Positions 47,128 to 55,146 of a DNA stretch of 64,000 nucleotides are shown piece after piece. How positions within the stretch are numbered: position 1 is the first letter of the stretch; every line of letters starts with the position of its first letter. This DNA comes from an uncultured Carboxylicivirga sp. (lineage in GTDB: Bacteria > Bacteroidota > Bacteroidia > Bacteroidales > Marinilabiliaceae), in assembly GCF_963668385.1 (NCBI RefSeq), contig NZ_OY764327.1, positions 1,240,001-1,304,000 of the forward strand, written 5' to 3'. The notes beneath the pieces are model-generated. The model was not told the DNA's origin and searched no databases. It saw only the letters and a list, made by a program, of their open reading frames with translations. Both the position numbers and the translations under genes were made by a program.

Positions 47128-49161
47128 ATGAATGTCATAAAACTTAATAAGCAAAAGCCGGTATATACCGGCTTTTGTATCTTACCTGCTATCGTGTTAT
47201 TATTACTTATAATTTCATGTGGAAAGAACAATACCGTTATAGCTCAAAATCCTGATCCTATACAGGATACAACAAAAGTAGAGTCTGATGTTGTTATTTT
47301 AAAAGAGGATGATGTTGAGAATTACAACAAATACTACAAGCCAGCCGAGATGGCAGATATGGATATACTTCGAAGCGATAGTAAATGGTCGTTTGTGCGA
47401 AGTAAGCAATCTGAACACTTTTTCGTTTTTTGGGAAGCCGGTTTTGGTGATAATCCCAACTCAAGCGATTTAGATGAATCAATGAGAGTTGATATAGATG
47501 ACCTACTTGAAAAGGCTGAAGGTTTCTTTAAAAGCAATATCAACAACTTAAAATTTGCTGATTTAGGTACATCGAAGACCAACCTGGATACTTACAAAAT
47601 GCAAATTTATTTGCATTACACCACCGAATGGATGGCTTATGGAGCCGGTTACGACGATGTCATCGGAGCATTATGGGTTAATCCGGCAACATGCAAGCCT
47701 GTTGGTTCTGTTATTGCCCACGAAATTGGTCATAGCTTTCAATACCAGGTATATGCCGATTTAATACACCATGGAGGAGCAAGCAACGACTTTACGCGTG
47801 GTTTCCGATACGGTTTTGGAGGAAACGGAGGAAACACTTTTTGGGAACAAACGGCACAATGGCAAGCTTTTCAAAGCTATCCAATGGAAGCCTTTACAGC
47901 TTATTATTTCCCAAATTACTGTGCTAATTATCATCGTCATATTTGTCACGAAAATCAACGCTATGCTAGTTACTGGATTCATTATTACTGGACTGATAAA
48001 CATGGAATTGATGCCGTAGCTAAAGTTTGGAAAGAATCGGTAAGTCCCGAGGATCCAATTGAAACATATATGCGCATTTATAATTTAAGTGTTGATGATT
48101 TGAATGCTGAGTTATACGATGCTGCCACTAAGTTTGTAACATGGGATTTGGATGCCATACGTACAAACGGTGCCGATTTTATTGGATTGTTTCAATATAA
48201 ACTTTTCCGTTTAAGCGATGATAGTTATCAGGTGGCTTACAGTAATTGTCCGGGCACAACGGGTTACAATGTTATTCCACTAAATATTCCTGATGCCGGC
48301 ACAACCATAACCACAACCTTTACAGGTTTACCAACAGGATCAGCATTGGCACCAAATGATCCCGGAACATATACAGATGGCGAAGAATCATCAACAACAT
48401 CTAATTATAATCAAAGCGTAGCAGACAGAGCAGGATGGCGTTATGGATACGTAGCCTTATTACAGGATGGTACCCGCAAATACAGTGAGATGTATAGTCA
48501 AGCATCAGCCAATGTAGATTTTACAGTTCCCGAAAATTGCGAACGCTTATGGTTTGTGGTGTTAGGTGCACCTAATACATATAAGGCTCACCCTTGGGAT
48601 GAAAAAGAAAGTAATGATGACCAATGGCCATACAAAGTTAAATTTACCAATACCGATCTATTGGGTAACATTTATATTGATCCGAACCAAAAACCGGAAA
48701 GCATCAACCTTTCATATAAGGTAGCTGTTCCTTTGGATAATAACGAATATACCCGTACAACTTTAAATTTAAACAGTACTGGTGATATTTCTAAATTGGC
48801 CAAAGCATTATCAATGCAGGCATCAGAAATAAGCACTCATATGCTGGCTGCAAAAGAAAGTCCAACAGAAGGTAAAATAGCCTTTGCTGCCATTGAACCA
48901 GATGAATCACTAACATATGAAACCACAAGTAATGGTTATGGATTTTGGTTCGACAGCAATAGTAAAACCACAAAATGGGGTGAGGATAATGACAGTAAAA
49001 TATTCTGTGAATTTGATCCATCGGGTATGCAATTTGCAATGGGACAGTTCCCGGGCAAATGTACCAAAGGTGACTCATATCAGATAAAAGAAGCATTGAT
49101 TTACACCAAAGATGGCACCCAATACCAAATCACTTTTGTGTTTAATATTACCATCGAATAA
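47128..49161 (+). CDS. Putative zinc-metallopeptidase lipoprotein (DUF6055-like, HEIGH) with C-terminal DUF4859
   Basis: 677 residues; lipobox IISC puts the lipidated Cys near 31. The catalytic-like domain (about 80-370) contains WSFVRSKQSEHFFVFWEAGFG and VIAHEIGHSFQYQV with H198-E199-x-x-H202. The candidate third ligand is E240 in FWEQTAQW. A middle beta-rich part (370-520) is followed by a DUF4859 domain (530-677) shared with the preceding lipoprotein. This suggests a surface zinc peptidase or glycopeptidase of the locus, but activity is not proven for the DUF6055-like group. Its first codons lie inside a perfect terminator-like palindrome. Confidence 0.72.
   Translation: MNVIKLNKQKPVYTGFCILPAIVLLLLIISCGKNNTVIAQNPDPIQDTTKVESDVVILKEDDVENYNKYYKPAEMADMDILRSDSKWSFVRSKQSEHFFVFWEAGFGDNPNSSDLDESMRVDIDDLLEKAEGFFKSNINNLKFADLGTSKTNLDTYKMQIYLHYTTEWMAYGAGYDDVIGALWVNPATCKPVGSVIAHEIGHSFQYQVYADLIHHGGASNDFTRGFRYGFGGNGGNTFWEQTAQWQAFQSYPMEAFTAYYFPNYCANYHRHICHENQRYASYWIHYYWTDKHGIDAVAKVWKESVSPEDPIETYMRIYNLSVDDLNAELYDAATKFVTWDLDAIRTNGADFIGLFQYKLFRLSDDSYQVAYSNCPGTTGYNVIPLNIPDAGTTITTTFTGLPTGSALAPNDPGTYTDGEESSTTSNYNQSVADRAGWRYGYVALLQDGTRKYSEMYSQASANVDFTVPENCERLWFVVLGAPNTYKAHPWDEKESNDDQWPYKVKFTNTDLLGNIYIDPNQKPESINLSYKVAVPLDNNEYTRTTLNLNSTGDISKLAKALSMQASEISTHMLAAKESPTEGKIAFAAIEPDESLTYETTSNGYGFWFDSNSKTTKWGEDNDSKIFCEFDPSGMQFAMGQFPGKCTKGDSYQIKEALIYTKDGTQYQITFVFNITIE
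47152..47177 (+). promoter_or_regulatory. Perfect 26-bp palindrome (terminator/attenuator-like) inside the start of the HEIGH gene
   Basis: CAAAAGCCGGTA-TA-TACCGGCTTTTG: 12-bp perfect arms, with a GC core and an A/T-tract on each side, as in an intrinsic terminator. It starts 31 bases after the stop of the DUF4859 lipoprotein gene and encodes residues QKPVYTGF of the HEIGH protein. Ribosomes translating the start region would melt it, so it may act as an attenuator or stabilise the susCD-SGBP message. Confidence 0.6.
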
Positions 49162-49166
49162 TATTT

Positions 49167-49208
49167 AGGAGGAAGCGGCATTATTACAATACAACTTCCT
49201 CCTTTTTT
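49167..49208 (+). terminator. Terminator of the susC operon
   Basis: A perfect 9-bp stem AGGAGGAAG (49167-49175) / CTTCCTCCT (49195-49203) with a six-T tail. It ends the susC-susD-DUF4859-HEIGH unit. Confidence 0.88.
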
Positions 49209-49241
49209 ACTTGATAACCCTCACTGATAATCACTTTAATA

Positions 49242-49256
49242 AACATTTGTACTAGT
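49242..49256 (+). promoter_or_regulatory. Candidate activator site upstream of the first GH127 gene (copy 2 of 3)
   Basis: AACATTTGTACTAGT begins 99 bases before the ATG at 49341 and is identical over 15 bases to the copy at 59432. A -7-like box TATATTTA sits 55 bases downstream of the site start, almost the same offset (56) as in the susC promoter. Confidence 0.65.
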
Positions 49257-49340
49257 GATTAATGAAAACGTGACATTAAAAATACCATACCGCCCATATA
49301 TTTACCTTCATAAACTTTGAATCATCAAAAAATAAATACA

Positions 49341-51737
49341 ATGAAGAAAATTGCCTTACTACTTCTCTCCTGCTTTGCTATCTCAAGCTTTGCACAAGAT
49401 AAAAACAGCGGATATCCAATAACACCGGTTCCTTTTACTTCAGTTAAAGTAAACGATGCATTTTGGGGACAACGTCTGAAAGCGAGCCGTGAGGTAACCA
49501 TCCCTTTGGCATTTAGCAAATGTGAAGAAACAGGTCGTTATCAGAATTTTATTAATGCTGCTCACCCAAGCGACACCATTAAAGTTGGCGGATTATCATT
49601 TGATGATACTGATGTATATAAAACCATTGAAGGCGCCAGCTATTCGATGCAAACATTCCCCGATGCTAAGTTAGATCACTACATCGATAGTATTCTGGTA
49701 ATTGTGAAAGGAGCACAGGAACCTGATGGTTACTTATACACCGCCAGAACTATGAATCCTAAGCATCCTCATGAATGGGCCGGTTCTAAAAGATGGGAAA
49801 AAGAAGAAGATTTAAGTCATGAGTTATATGACTTGGGCCATATGGTTGAAGGAGCTATTGCCCATTACCAGGCTACCGGTAAAACTAACTTCCTGGACAT
49901 TGCAAAGGCATATGCCGATTGTGCCGTTCGCGAAGTGGGTGATGGTCCGGGTCAGTCATGCGTAGTTCCGGGACACCAGATTGCAGAAATGGCCTTAGCA
50001 AAATTATATGTTGTTACAGGCGAAAAAAAATACCTTGATTTAGCTAAATTTTTATTAGATAAAAGAGGTTATACAACCATTAAAACAGAATACAGTCAAT
50101 CGCACAAACCGGTTTTGGAACAAGATGAAGCTGTTGGGCATGCTGTGCGCGCAGCCTATATGTATTCAGGAATGGCAGATGTAGCTGCTTTAACTGGAGA
50201 CACTTCATACATTCATGCTATCGATCGTATTTGGGATAACATTGTTGGAAAGAAATTATACGTTACAGGTGGTATCGGAGCAACCAACCATGGCGAAGCA
50301 TTTGGTAAGAATTACGAATTACCAAACATGTCAGCATATTGCGAAACATGTGCTGCCATTGGTAATGTTTACATGAATTATCGTTTATTCCTTCTTCACG
50401 GAGAATCAAAATACTACGATGTATTAGAACGAACTCTTTATAACGGATTAATCAGTGGCGTTTCGTTAGATGGTGACGGATTCTTCTATCCTAACCCTTT
50501 GGAATCAATTGGTCAGCACCAACGTCAGGCTTGGTTCGGATGTGCTTGTTGCCCTTCTAATATTTGTCGTTTTATCCCGTCTGTTCCAGGATATATTTAT
50601 GCGGTTCATAACAGCGATGTATATGTGAATCTGTTCATGTCTAACACATCAACCTTGGATGTAAATAGTAAAAAAGTAAATCTAACTCAAAAAACATCCT
50701 ACCCTTGGAATGGAGATATCAACATTGAAGTTAATCCTGAAAAGAAACAAAATTTCAACCTTAAAATCCGTGTGCCGGGATGGGTACAAGGACAAGTTGT
50801 GCCTAGCGATTTGTATTCATTCGCCGACAAAAAACGATTGTCATATACTGTAATGGTTAATGGCAAACTGGTTGAAAGCGAATTAACCAATGGTTATTTC
50901 ACCGTAAAACGCAAATGGTCAAAAGGCGATAAAGTATCGGTTCATTTCGATATGGAAACACGTGTGGTTAAAGCTCATCCATTGGTTGAAGCCGATCAGG
51001 GTAAAGTATCATTTGAACGCGGACCAATTGTTTATTGTGCTGAATGGCCTGACAATGATTTTAGTGTGTTAAGTGCTTTCATTCCCCAAAACCCTGAATT
51101 TAAAGTGACAGAAAAGCCGGATATGCTTTATGGATTAAATATGATTGAAACAGACGCACAGCTTTTGGCTTACAACAAACAAGGTAAATTAGAAGTACAG
51201 GATGTTCAATTAAACCTTATTCCTTACTATGCATGGGCACATCGTGGAAGTGGCGAAATGGCAGTTTGGTTCTCTAATGAATTACGTTCGACACGTCCGG
51301 TACAACAACCTACATTGGCATCCGAAAGTAAAGTTGAAGCATCACACATGGTAAAAGCTATTAGTGCTGTTAACGATCGCTTGTTACCCAAAGATGAAAA
51401 TGATCGCTCAGTACCTTACTATCACTGGTGGCCAAAACAAGGAACTACCGAATGGATTTCATACACATTCCCAGAAGAGAATACAGTATCCAGCTCTTCT
51501 GTTATTTGGTACGATGATGCTCCATGGGGTGGTTGTAGAATACCTAAAGCATGGAAAATTTACTACAAAGACAGCGAAGGTAAATGGACTCCTGTAGAAA
51601 ATGATACGGAATATCCGATTAAAAAAGGAACTCTTAATACCATTTCATTTAAGCCCGTTAAAACAACTGCAGTTAAGTTGGAAGTTAAACTTCCTGATGA
51701 TAATGCGGCCGGACTTTTCGAATGGGAAATAGAATAA
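49341..51737 (+). CDS. GH127 beta-L-arabinofuranosidase (secreted)
   Basis: About 798 residues; signal peptide MKKIALLLLSCFAISSFAQ. The frame opens at a TTG (49317), but the ATG at 49341 starts the signal peptide. The GH127 (DUF1680) domain covers about 30-640. AYCETCAAIGN gives zinc ligands E335 and C337, WFGCACCPSN gives C403/C404 (cysteine nucleophile plus ligand), and the candidate acid/base is E319 (GEAFG) at the 16-residue spacing known from bifidobacterial HypBA1. A C-terminal discoidin-like sandwich (about 660-798) may bind carbohydrate. It removes terminal beta-L-Araf, for instance from Hyp-linked arabinosides. It heads the second unit of the locus. Confidence 0.92.
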   Translation: MKKIALLLLSCFAISSFAQDKNSGYPITPVPFTSVKVNDAFWGQRLKASREVTIPLAFSKCEETGRYQNFINAAHPSDTIKVGGLSFDDTDVYKTIEGASYSMQTFPDAKLDHYIDSILVIVKGAQEPDGYLYTARTMNPKHPHEWAGSKRWEKEEDLSHELYDLGHMVEGAIAHYQATGKTNFLDIAKAYADCAVREVGDGPGQSCVVPGHQIAEMALAKLYVVTGEKKYLDLAKFLLDKRGYTTIKTEYSQSHKPVLEQDEAVGHAVRAAYMYSGMADVAALTGDTSYIHAIDRIWDNIVGKKLYVTGGIGATNHGEAFGKNYELPNMSAYCETCAAIGNVYMNYRLFLLHGESKYYDVLERTLYNGLISGVSLDGDGFFYPNPLESIGQHQRQAWFGCACCPSNICRFIPSVPGYIYAVHNSDVYVNLFMSNTSTLDVNSKKVNLTQKTSYPWNGDINIEVNPEKKQNFNLKIRVPGWVQGQVVPSDLYSFADKKRLSYTVMVNGKLVESELTNGYFTVKRKWSKGDKVSVHFDMETRVVKAHPLVEADQGKVSFERGPIVYCAEWPDNDFSVLSAFIPQNPEFKVTEKPDMLYGLNMIETDAQLLAYNKQGKLEVQDVQLNLIPYYAWAHRGSGEMAVWFSNELRSTRPVQQPTLASESKVEASHMVKAISAVNDRLLPKDENDRSVPYYHWWPKQGTTEWISYTFPEENTVSSSSVIWYDDAPWGGCRIPKAWKIYYKDSEGKWTPVENDTEYPIKKGTLNTISFKPVKTTAVKLEVKLPDDNAAGLFEWEIE

Positions 51738-51748
51738 AACAGATTGAT

Positions 51749-51804
51749 CTCGTTAACAAAATAGAATGAAACGAGCCATTTCAAATTCTCTCATTAAGAG
51801 AATT
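51749..51804 (+). other. Two intercistronic stem-loops between the GH127 genes
   Basis: CTCGTT (51749-51754) pairs with AACGAG (51770-51775), and AATTCTCT (51784-51791) pairs perfectly with AGAGAATT (51797-51804). No T-run follows. They probably shape stability or processing of the common mRNA in the 114-base gap. Confidence 0.45.
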
Positions 51805-51851
51805 AACCAGTATGGCGAGTTCCATGTAACCACTGATAGAAAAATATTTAC

Positions 51852-54254
51852 ATGAAAATAAAACATTTAATATATTCCTCAGTTCTAACCCTTTTGGCCT
51901 TCTCTTGCACCAGCAAGGAAGGTCAAAAATCTCCCTTAACACCTGTGCCTTTTACTGATGTTAAGCTGACCGATGAATTTTGGGCTCCCAAAATTGAGAC
52001 AAATCGTACCGTTTCTATTCCATCGGCCTTTGGTAAATGTGAAGAAACTGGTCGATTTGACAATTTTGCACTAGCTGGTGGATTAATCGAAGGTGAACAT
52101 CAAGGCGATTTTCCTTTTGACGATACAGACGTATACAAAGTACTGGAAGGGGCTTCATATACCTTAGCTGCTCAGTACGATGCCGAATTAGATAACTATC
52201 TGGATAGCGTTATCACATTGATTGCAGCCGGACAGGAAGACGATGGTTATCTTACCACCTGTGTTACCAATAAATGCGAAAGATTAACCGGATGGTATGG
52301 TAAAGGTCGTTGGGACCGTTTAAACAGTCACGAACTATATAACAGTGGCCACCTGTACGAAGCTGCTGTAGCTCACTACCAGGCAACCGGAAAAAGAAGC
52401 TTGTTGGATATTGCTATCAAAAATGCCAACCTGGTAAATGAAGTTTTCGGACCTAAAGAAGGTCAGAAACATGTTCCATCCGGTCACCCGATTATTGAAA
52501 TGGCTTTGGTGAAACTATACAGAGTTACCAATGATAAGAAATACCTTGATTTAGCTCGTTACTTTGTTGACGAAACAGGTAGAGGAACCGATGGCCATAA
52601 ATTAAATGCTTACAGTCAGGATCACATGCCTATTGTTGAGCAGGAAGAAGCAGTAGGTCATGCTGTTCGTTTAGGATATTTATACTCAGGCGTAACTGAT
52701 GTTGCTTCATTGTTGCACGATCAGCAATTGATGGAAGCCACCAAACGCGTTTGGGATAATGTAGTTTCTAAAAAACTTTACATCACCGGTGGTATCGGAT
52801 CTCGTGCTCAAGGCGAAGGCTTTGGCCCTAATTACGAGTTAAACAACATGACTGCCTATTGCGAAACATGTGCTTCTATCTCTAATGTATATTGGAACTA
52901 TCGTTTGTTTTTGAATGAACACGAAGCAAAATATTACGACGTACTGGAACGTACACTTTACAATGGAGTGATTTCAGGTGTATCGTTAAGTGGCGATAAG
53001 TTTTTCTACGATAATCCAATGGAATCAATCCATAATCATGACAGAGCTCCCTGGTTTGGATGCGCTTGTTGTCCGGGTAACATCACCCGCTTTATGGCAT
53101 CCGTTCCGGGATATATGTATGCTACAGATGAACATTCCATCTATGTAAACTTATTTGCTCAAAGCACTGCTAAAATTTCTTTTGGAGAAGAAACAGTAGC
53201 TATCAGTCAGCAAACAAAATATCCATGGGAAGGTAAGGTTAACATCACCATTGATGAACCATCATCGACCAAAATGGAGCTTAAAATCAGAATACCTGGA
53301 TGGGCACACAATCAACCGGTTCCATCTAACTTATATCATTTTGCCAACGAAATTAAAGACACTTATACGGTTAGTGTAAATGGTAAAAAGCAATCGGTTA
53401 AAACAGATGAAGGTTATGTTGTTCTGAATACGAAATGGAATGCTGGAGATCAAATCACTATTGATTTCCCAATGCCGGTGCGTAAAGTTATTGCCAACGA
53501 AAAAGCTACTTTCGATCAAGGGAAAATTGCTTATCAAAGAGGTCCGGTTGTATACTGTTTCGAAGACAAGGATAACAACAATGGTTTTATGTTTGATAAT
53601 TATGCTCCAGCCAATGCCGAAGTAACAGACGAATTTGATGCTTCATTATTGGGTGGAGTGGTGAAATTGAATATGCCAGCAGAGAAAATCAAAACAAATA
53701 ATGGCGCTACAAAAGTTGAACCAGTTGAATTAACAGCAATTCCTTACTACGCTTGGAATAACCGCGGAACTTCTAACATGTTGGTTTGGTTACCTGCTAA
53801 TAAAGAAACGGCCGTTGCAAAACCTGCTCCTTCATTGGCTTCAGAAGCAACACCTGAAGCTTCAAGCGGATGGGCTCCTGGATTAAATGATGGTTTCGAC
53901 CCTAAGAATTCAGGTGACGTTGACAAATCATATTTCTACTGGTGGTTGAAAGAAGGAAGCGAAGAAACGGTTGATTACGAATTCGAATCTCCTGTTACCA
54001 TAGCTCAATCTTCGGTTTACTGGTTAAATATGGATCATTACGATGGTAATTACAAGGTACCTGAACATTGGTCGCTACTATATAAAAATAAAGCCGGAGA
54101 ATGGACTGAAGTTGAAACAAACGACGAATATGGCGTGGCTTTAGATCAATACAATACAGTCAATTTTACACCTGTTAAAACAACAGCTATTCGTATTAAA
54201 GCCAAATTACAAGAAGGCGAATCAGGAGGAATTTTAGAGTGGAAAATAAAATAG
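51852..54254 (+). CDS. GH127 beta-L-arabinofuranosidase (lipoprotein), paralogue of the preceding gene
   Basis: 800 residues; lipobox LAFSC lipidates Cys19, so this copy is membrane-anchored while its neighbour is soluble. AYCETCASISN gives E338/C340 and WFGCACCPGN gives C406/C407. The candidate acid/base is E322 (GEGFG). A discoidin-like C-terminal domain follows (about 660-800). It is colinear with the preceding product throughout, so a tandem duplication followed by divergence is likely. Different anchoring and loops (NNMTAYC versus NMSAYC) may give different chain-length or aglycone preference. Confidence 0.92.
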   Translation: MKIKHLIYSSVLTLLAFSCTSKEGQKSPLTPVPFTDVKLTDEFWAPKIETNRTVSIPSAFGKCEETGRFDNFALAGGLIEGEHQGDFPFDDTDVYKVLEGASYTLAAQYDAELDNYLDSVITLIAAGQEDDGYLTTCVTNKCERLTGWYGKGRWDRLNSHELYNSGHLYEAAVAHYQATGKRSLLDIAIKNANLVNEVFGPKEGQKHVPSGHPIIEMALVKLYRVTNDKKYLDLARYFVDETGRGTDGHKLNAYSQDHMPIVEQEEAVGHAVRLGYLYSGVTDVASLLHDQQLMEATKRVWDNVVSKKLYITGGIGSRAQGEGFGPNYELNNMTAYCETCASISNVYWNYRLFLNEHEAKYYDVLERTLYNGVISGVSLSGDKFFYDNPMESIHNHDRAPWFGCACCPGNITRFMASVPGYMYATDEHSIYVNLFAQSTAKISFGEETVAISQQTKYPWEGKVNITIDEPSSTKMELKIRIPGWAHNQPVPSNLYHFANEIKDTYTVSVNGKKQSVKTDEGYVVLNTKWNAGDQITIDFPMPVRKVIANEKATFDQGKIAYQRGPVVYCFEDKDNNNGFMFDNYAPANAEVTDEFDASLLGGVVKLNMPAEKIKTNNGATKVEPVELTAIPYYAWNNRGTSNMLVWLPANKETAVAKPAPSLASEATPEASSGWAPGLNDGFDPKNSGDVDKSYFYWWLKEGSEETVDYEFESPVTIAQSSVYWLNMDHYDGNYKVPEHWSLLYKNKAGEWTEVETNDEYGVALDQYNTVNFTPVKTTAIRIKAKLQEGESGGILEWKIK

Positions 54255-54297
54255 TTAGACAACGCAACACAACTAACCATTTTTAATGTAGAGAAGA

Positions 54298-55131
54298 ATG
54301 AATATAAAATTGATTTTACTTTTAGGTGTGATGATGAGTGTTTTAGTTTCATCATCATACGCCAAAAACAAAAAGAAATGTAACTGCGCTTCGGATAAGT
54401 ATACCATAACAGCGCCACCCGCATCACTAAATCTCGATCCTTTTTATAAAAAATATGCCAATGTAAATGGGATTCAAATAATGAGTTCGTGGAGGGTGCC
54501 CGATTCGGCTTTTGTAAAGGCATGTGAAATCATCGATTTTATGACAGGTGACTTACCTGATGATGTATTGAATCAAATGGTAAAAGTAGGGGCGCGTTTA
54601 GGCATTATGGCTCGTTACGAAGGCACAACTGATATACCAGAACATGCCGATTTGGCTAACGACACAACCATAAACTGGGATGTTCGTGCCCGAGGCTTAG
54701 GTGGTGATATGGATTTGCCATTAACTACTTGCGCTGAAGAAAATCTACTTTGCTACCAGATTGATAAGTACCATGCAGAGGATATTACCATTCACGAATT
54801 TGCTCATGCAATTCACCTGATTGGTATTGCTCCCATTGATGATACTTTTAACGATACGCTTCAAAAACTATTGGATAAAGCTATTGCTGATGGTAAGTAC
54901 AAAAACACATATGCTGCCTCTAATCTTTACGAATACTGGGCCGAAGGCGTTCAAAACTGGTTTAATGTGAATGCCGAGGTAGCTGAGCCGGATGGAAAGC
55001 ACAATTGGGTAAATACTCGTGATGATATGAAGAAATACGATCCTGATCTATATAAACTGGTCAGCAAGTATTTTTCCGATTTCAAACAAAGTCCGTCTTG
55101 CCATAGTGCACAAAATCTTTATACAGAGTAA
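54298..55131 (+). CDS. Secreted zinc metallopeptidase-like protein (HEFAH)
   Basis: 277 residues; signal peptide ends at SYA. A small domain has TIHEFAHAIHLIG with H166-E167-x-x-H170 and, 46 residues on, YEYWAEGVQNWF supplying E216 as a gluzincin-like third ligand. I do not recognise a named family, although the pattern is of a compact secreted metallopeptidase. Many Cys residues (CNCAS, TTCAEENLLCYQ, SPSCHS) suggest disulfides. It is embedded between arabinofuranosidase genes, 43 bases after GH127 and 15 bases before GH146, so it is part of the same transcript. A peptide-backbone substrate is likely. Confidence 0.75.
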   Translation: MNIKLILLLGVMMSVLVSSSYAKNKKKCNCASDKYTITAPPASLNLDPFYKKYANVNGIQIMSSWRVPDSAFVKACEIIDFMTGDLPDDVLNQMVKVGARLGIMARYEGTTDIPEHADLANDTTINWDVRARGLGGDMDLPLTTCAEENLLCYQIDKYHAEDITIHEFAHAIHLIGIAPIDDTFNDTLQKLLDKAIADGKYKNTYAASNLYEYWAEGVQNWFNVNAEVAEPDGKHNWVNTRDDMKKYDPDLYKLVSKYFSDFKQSPSCHSAQNLYTE

Positions 55132-55146
55132 TCAAATAAGATATTT

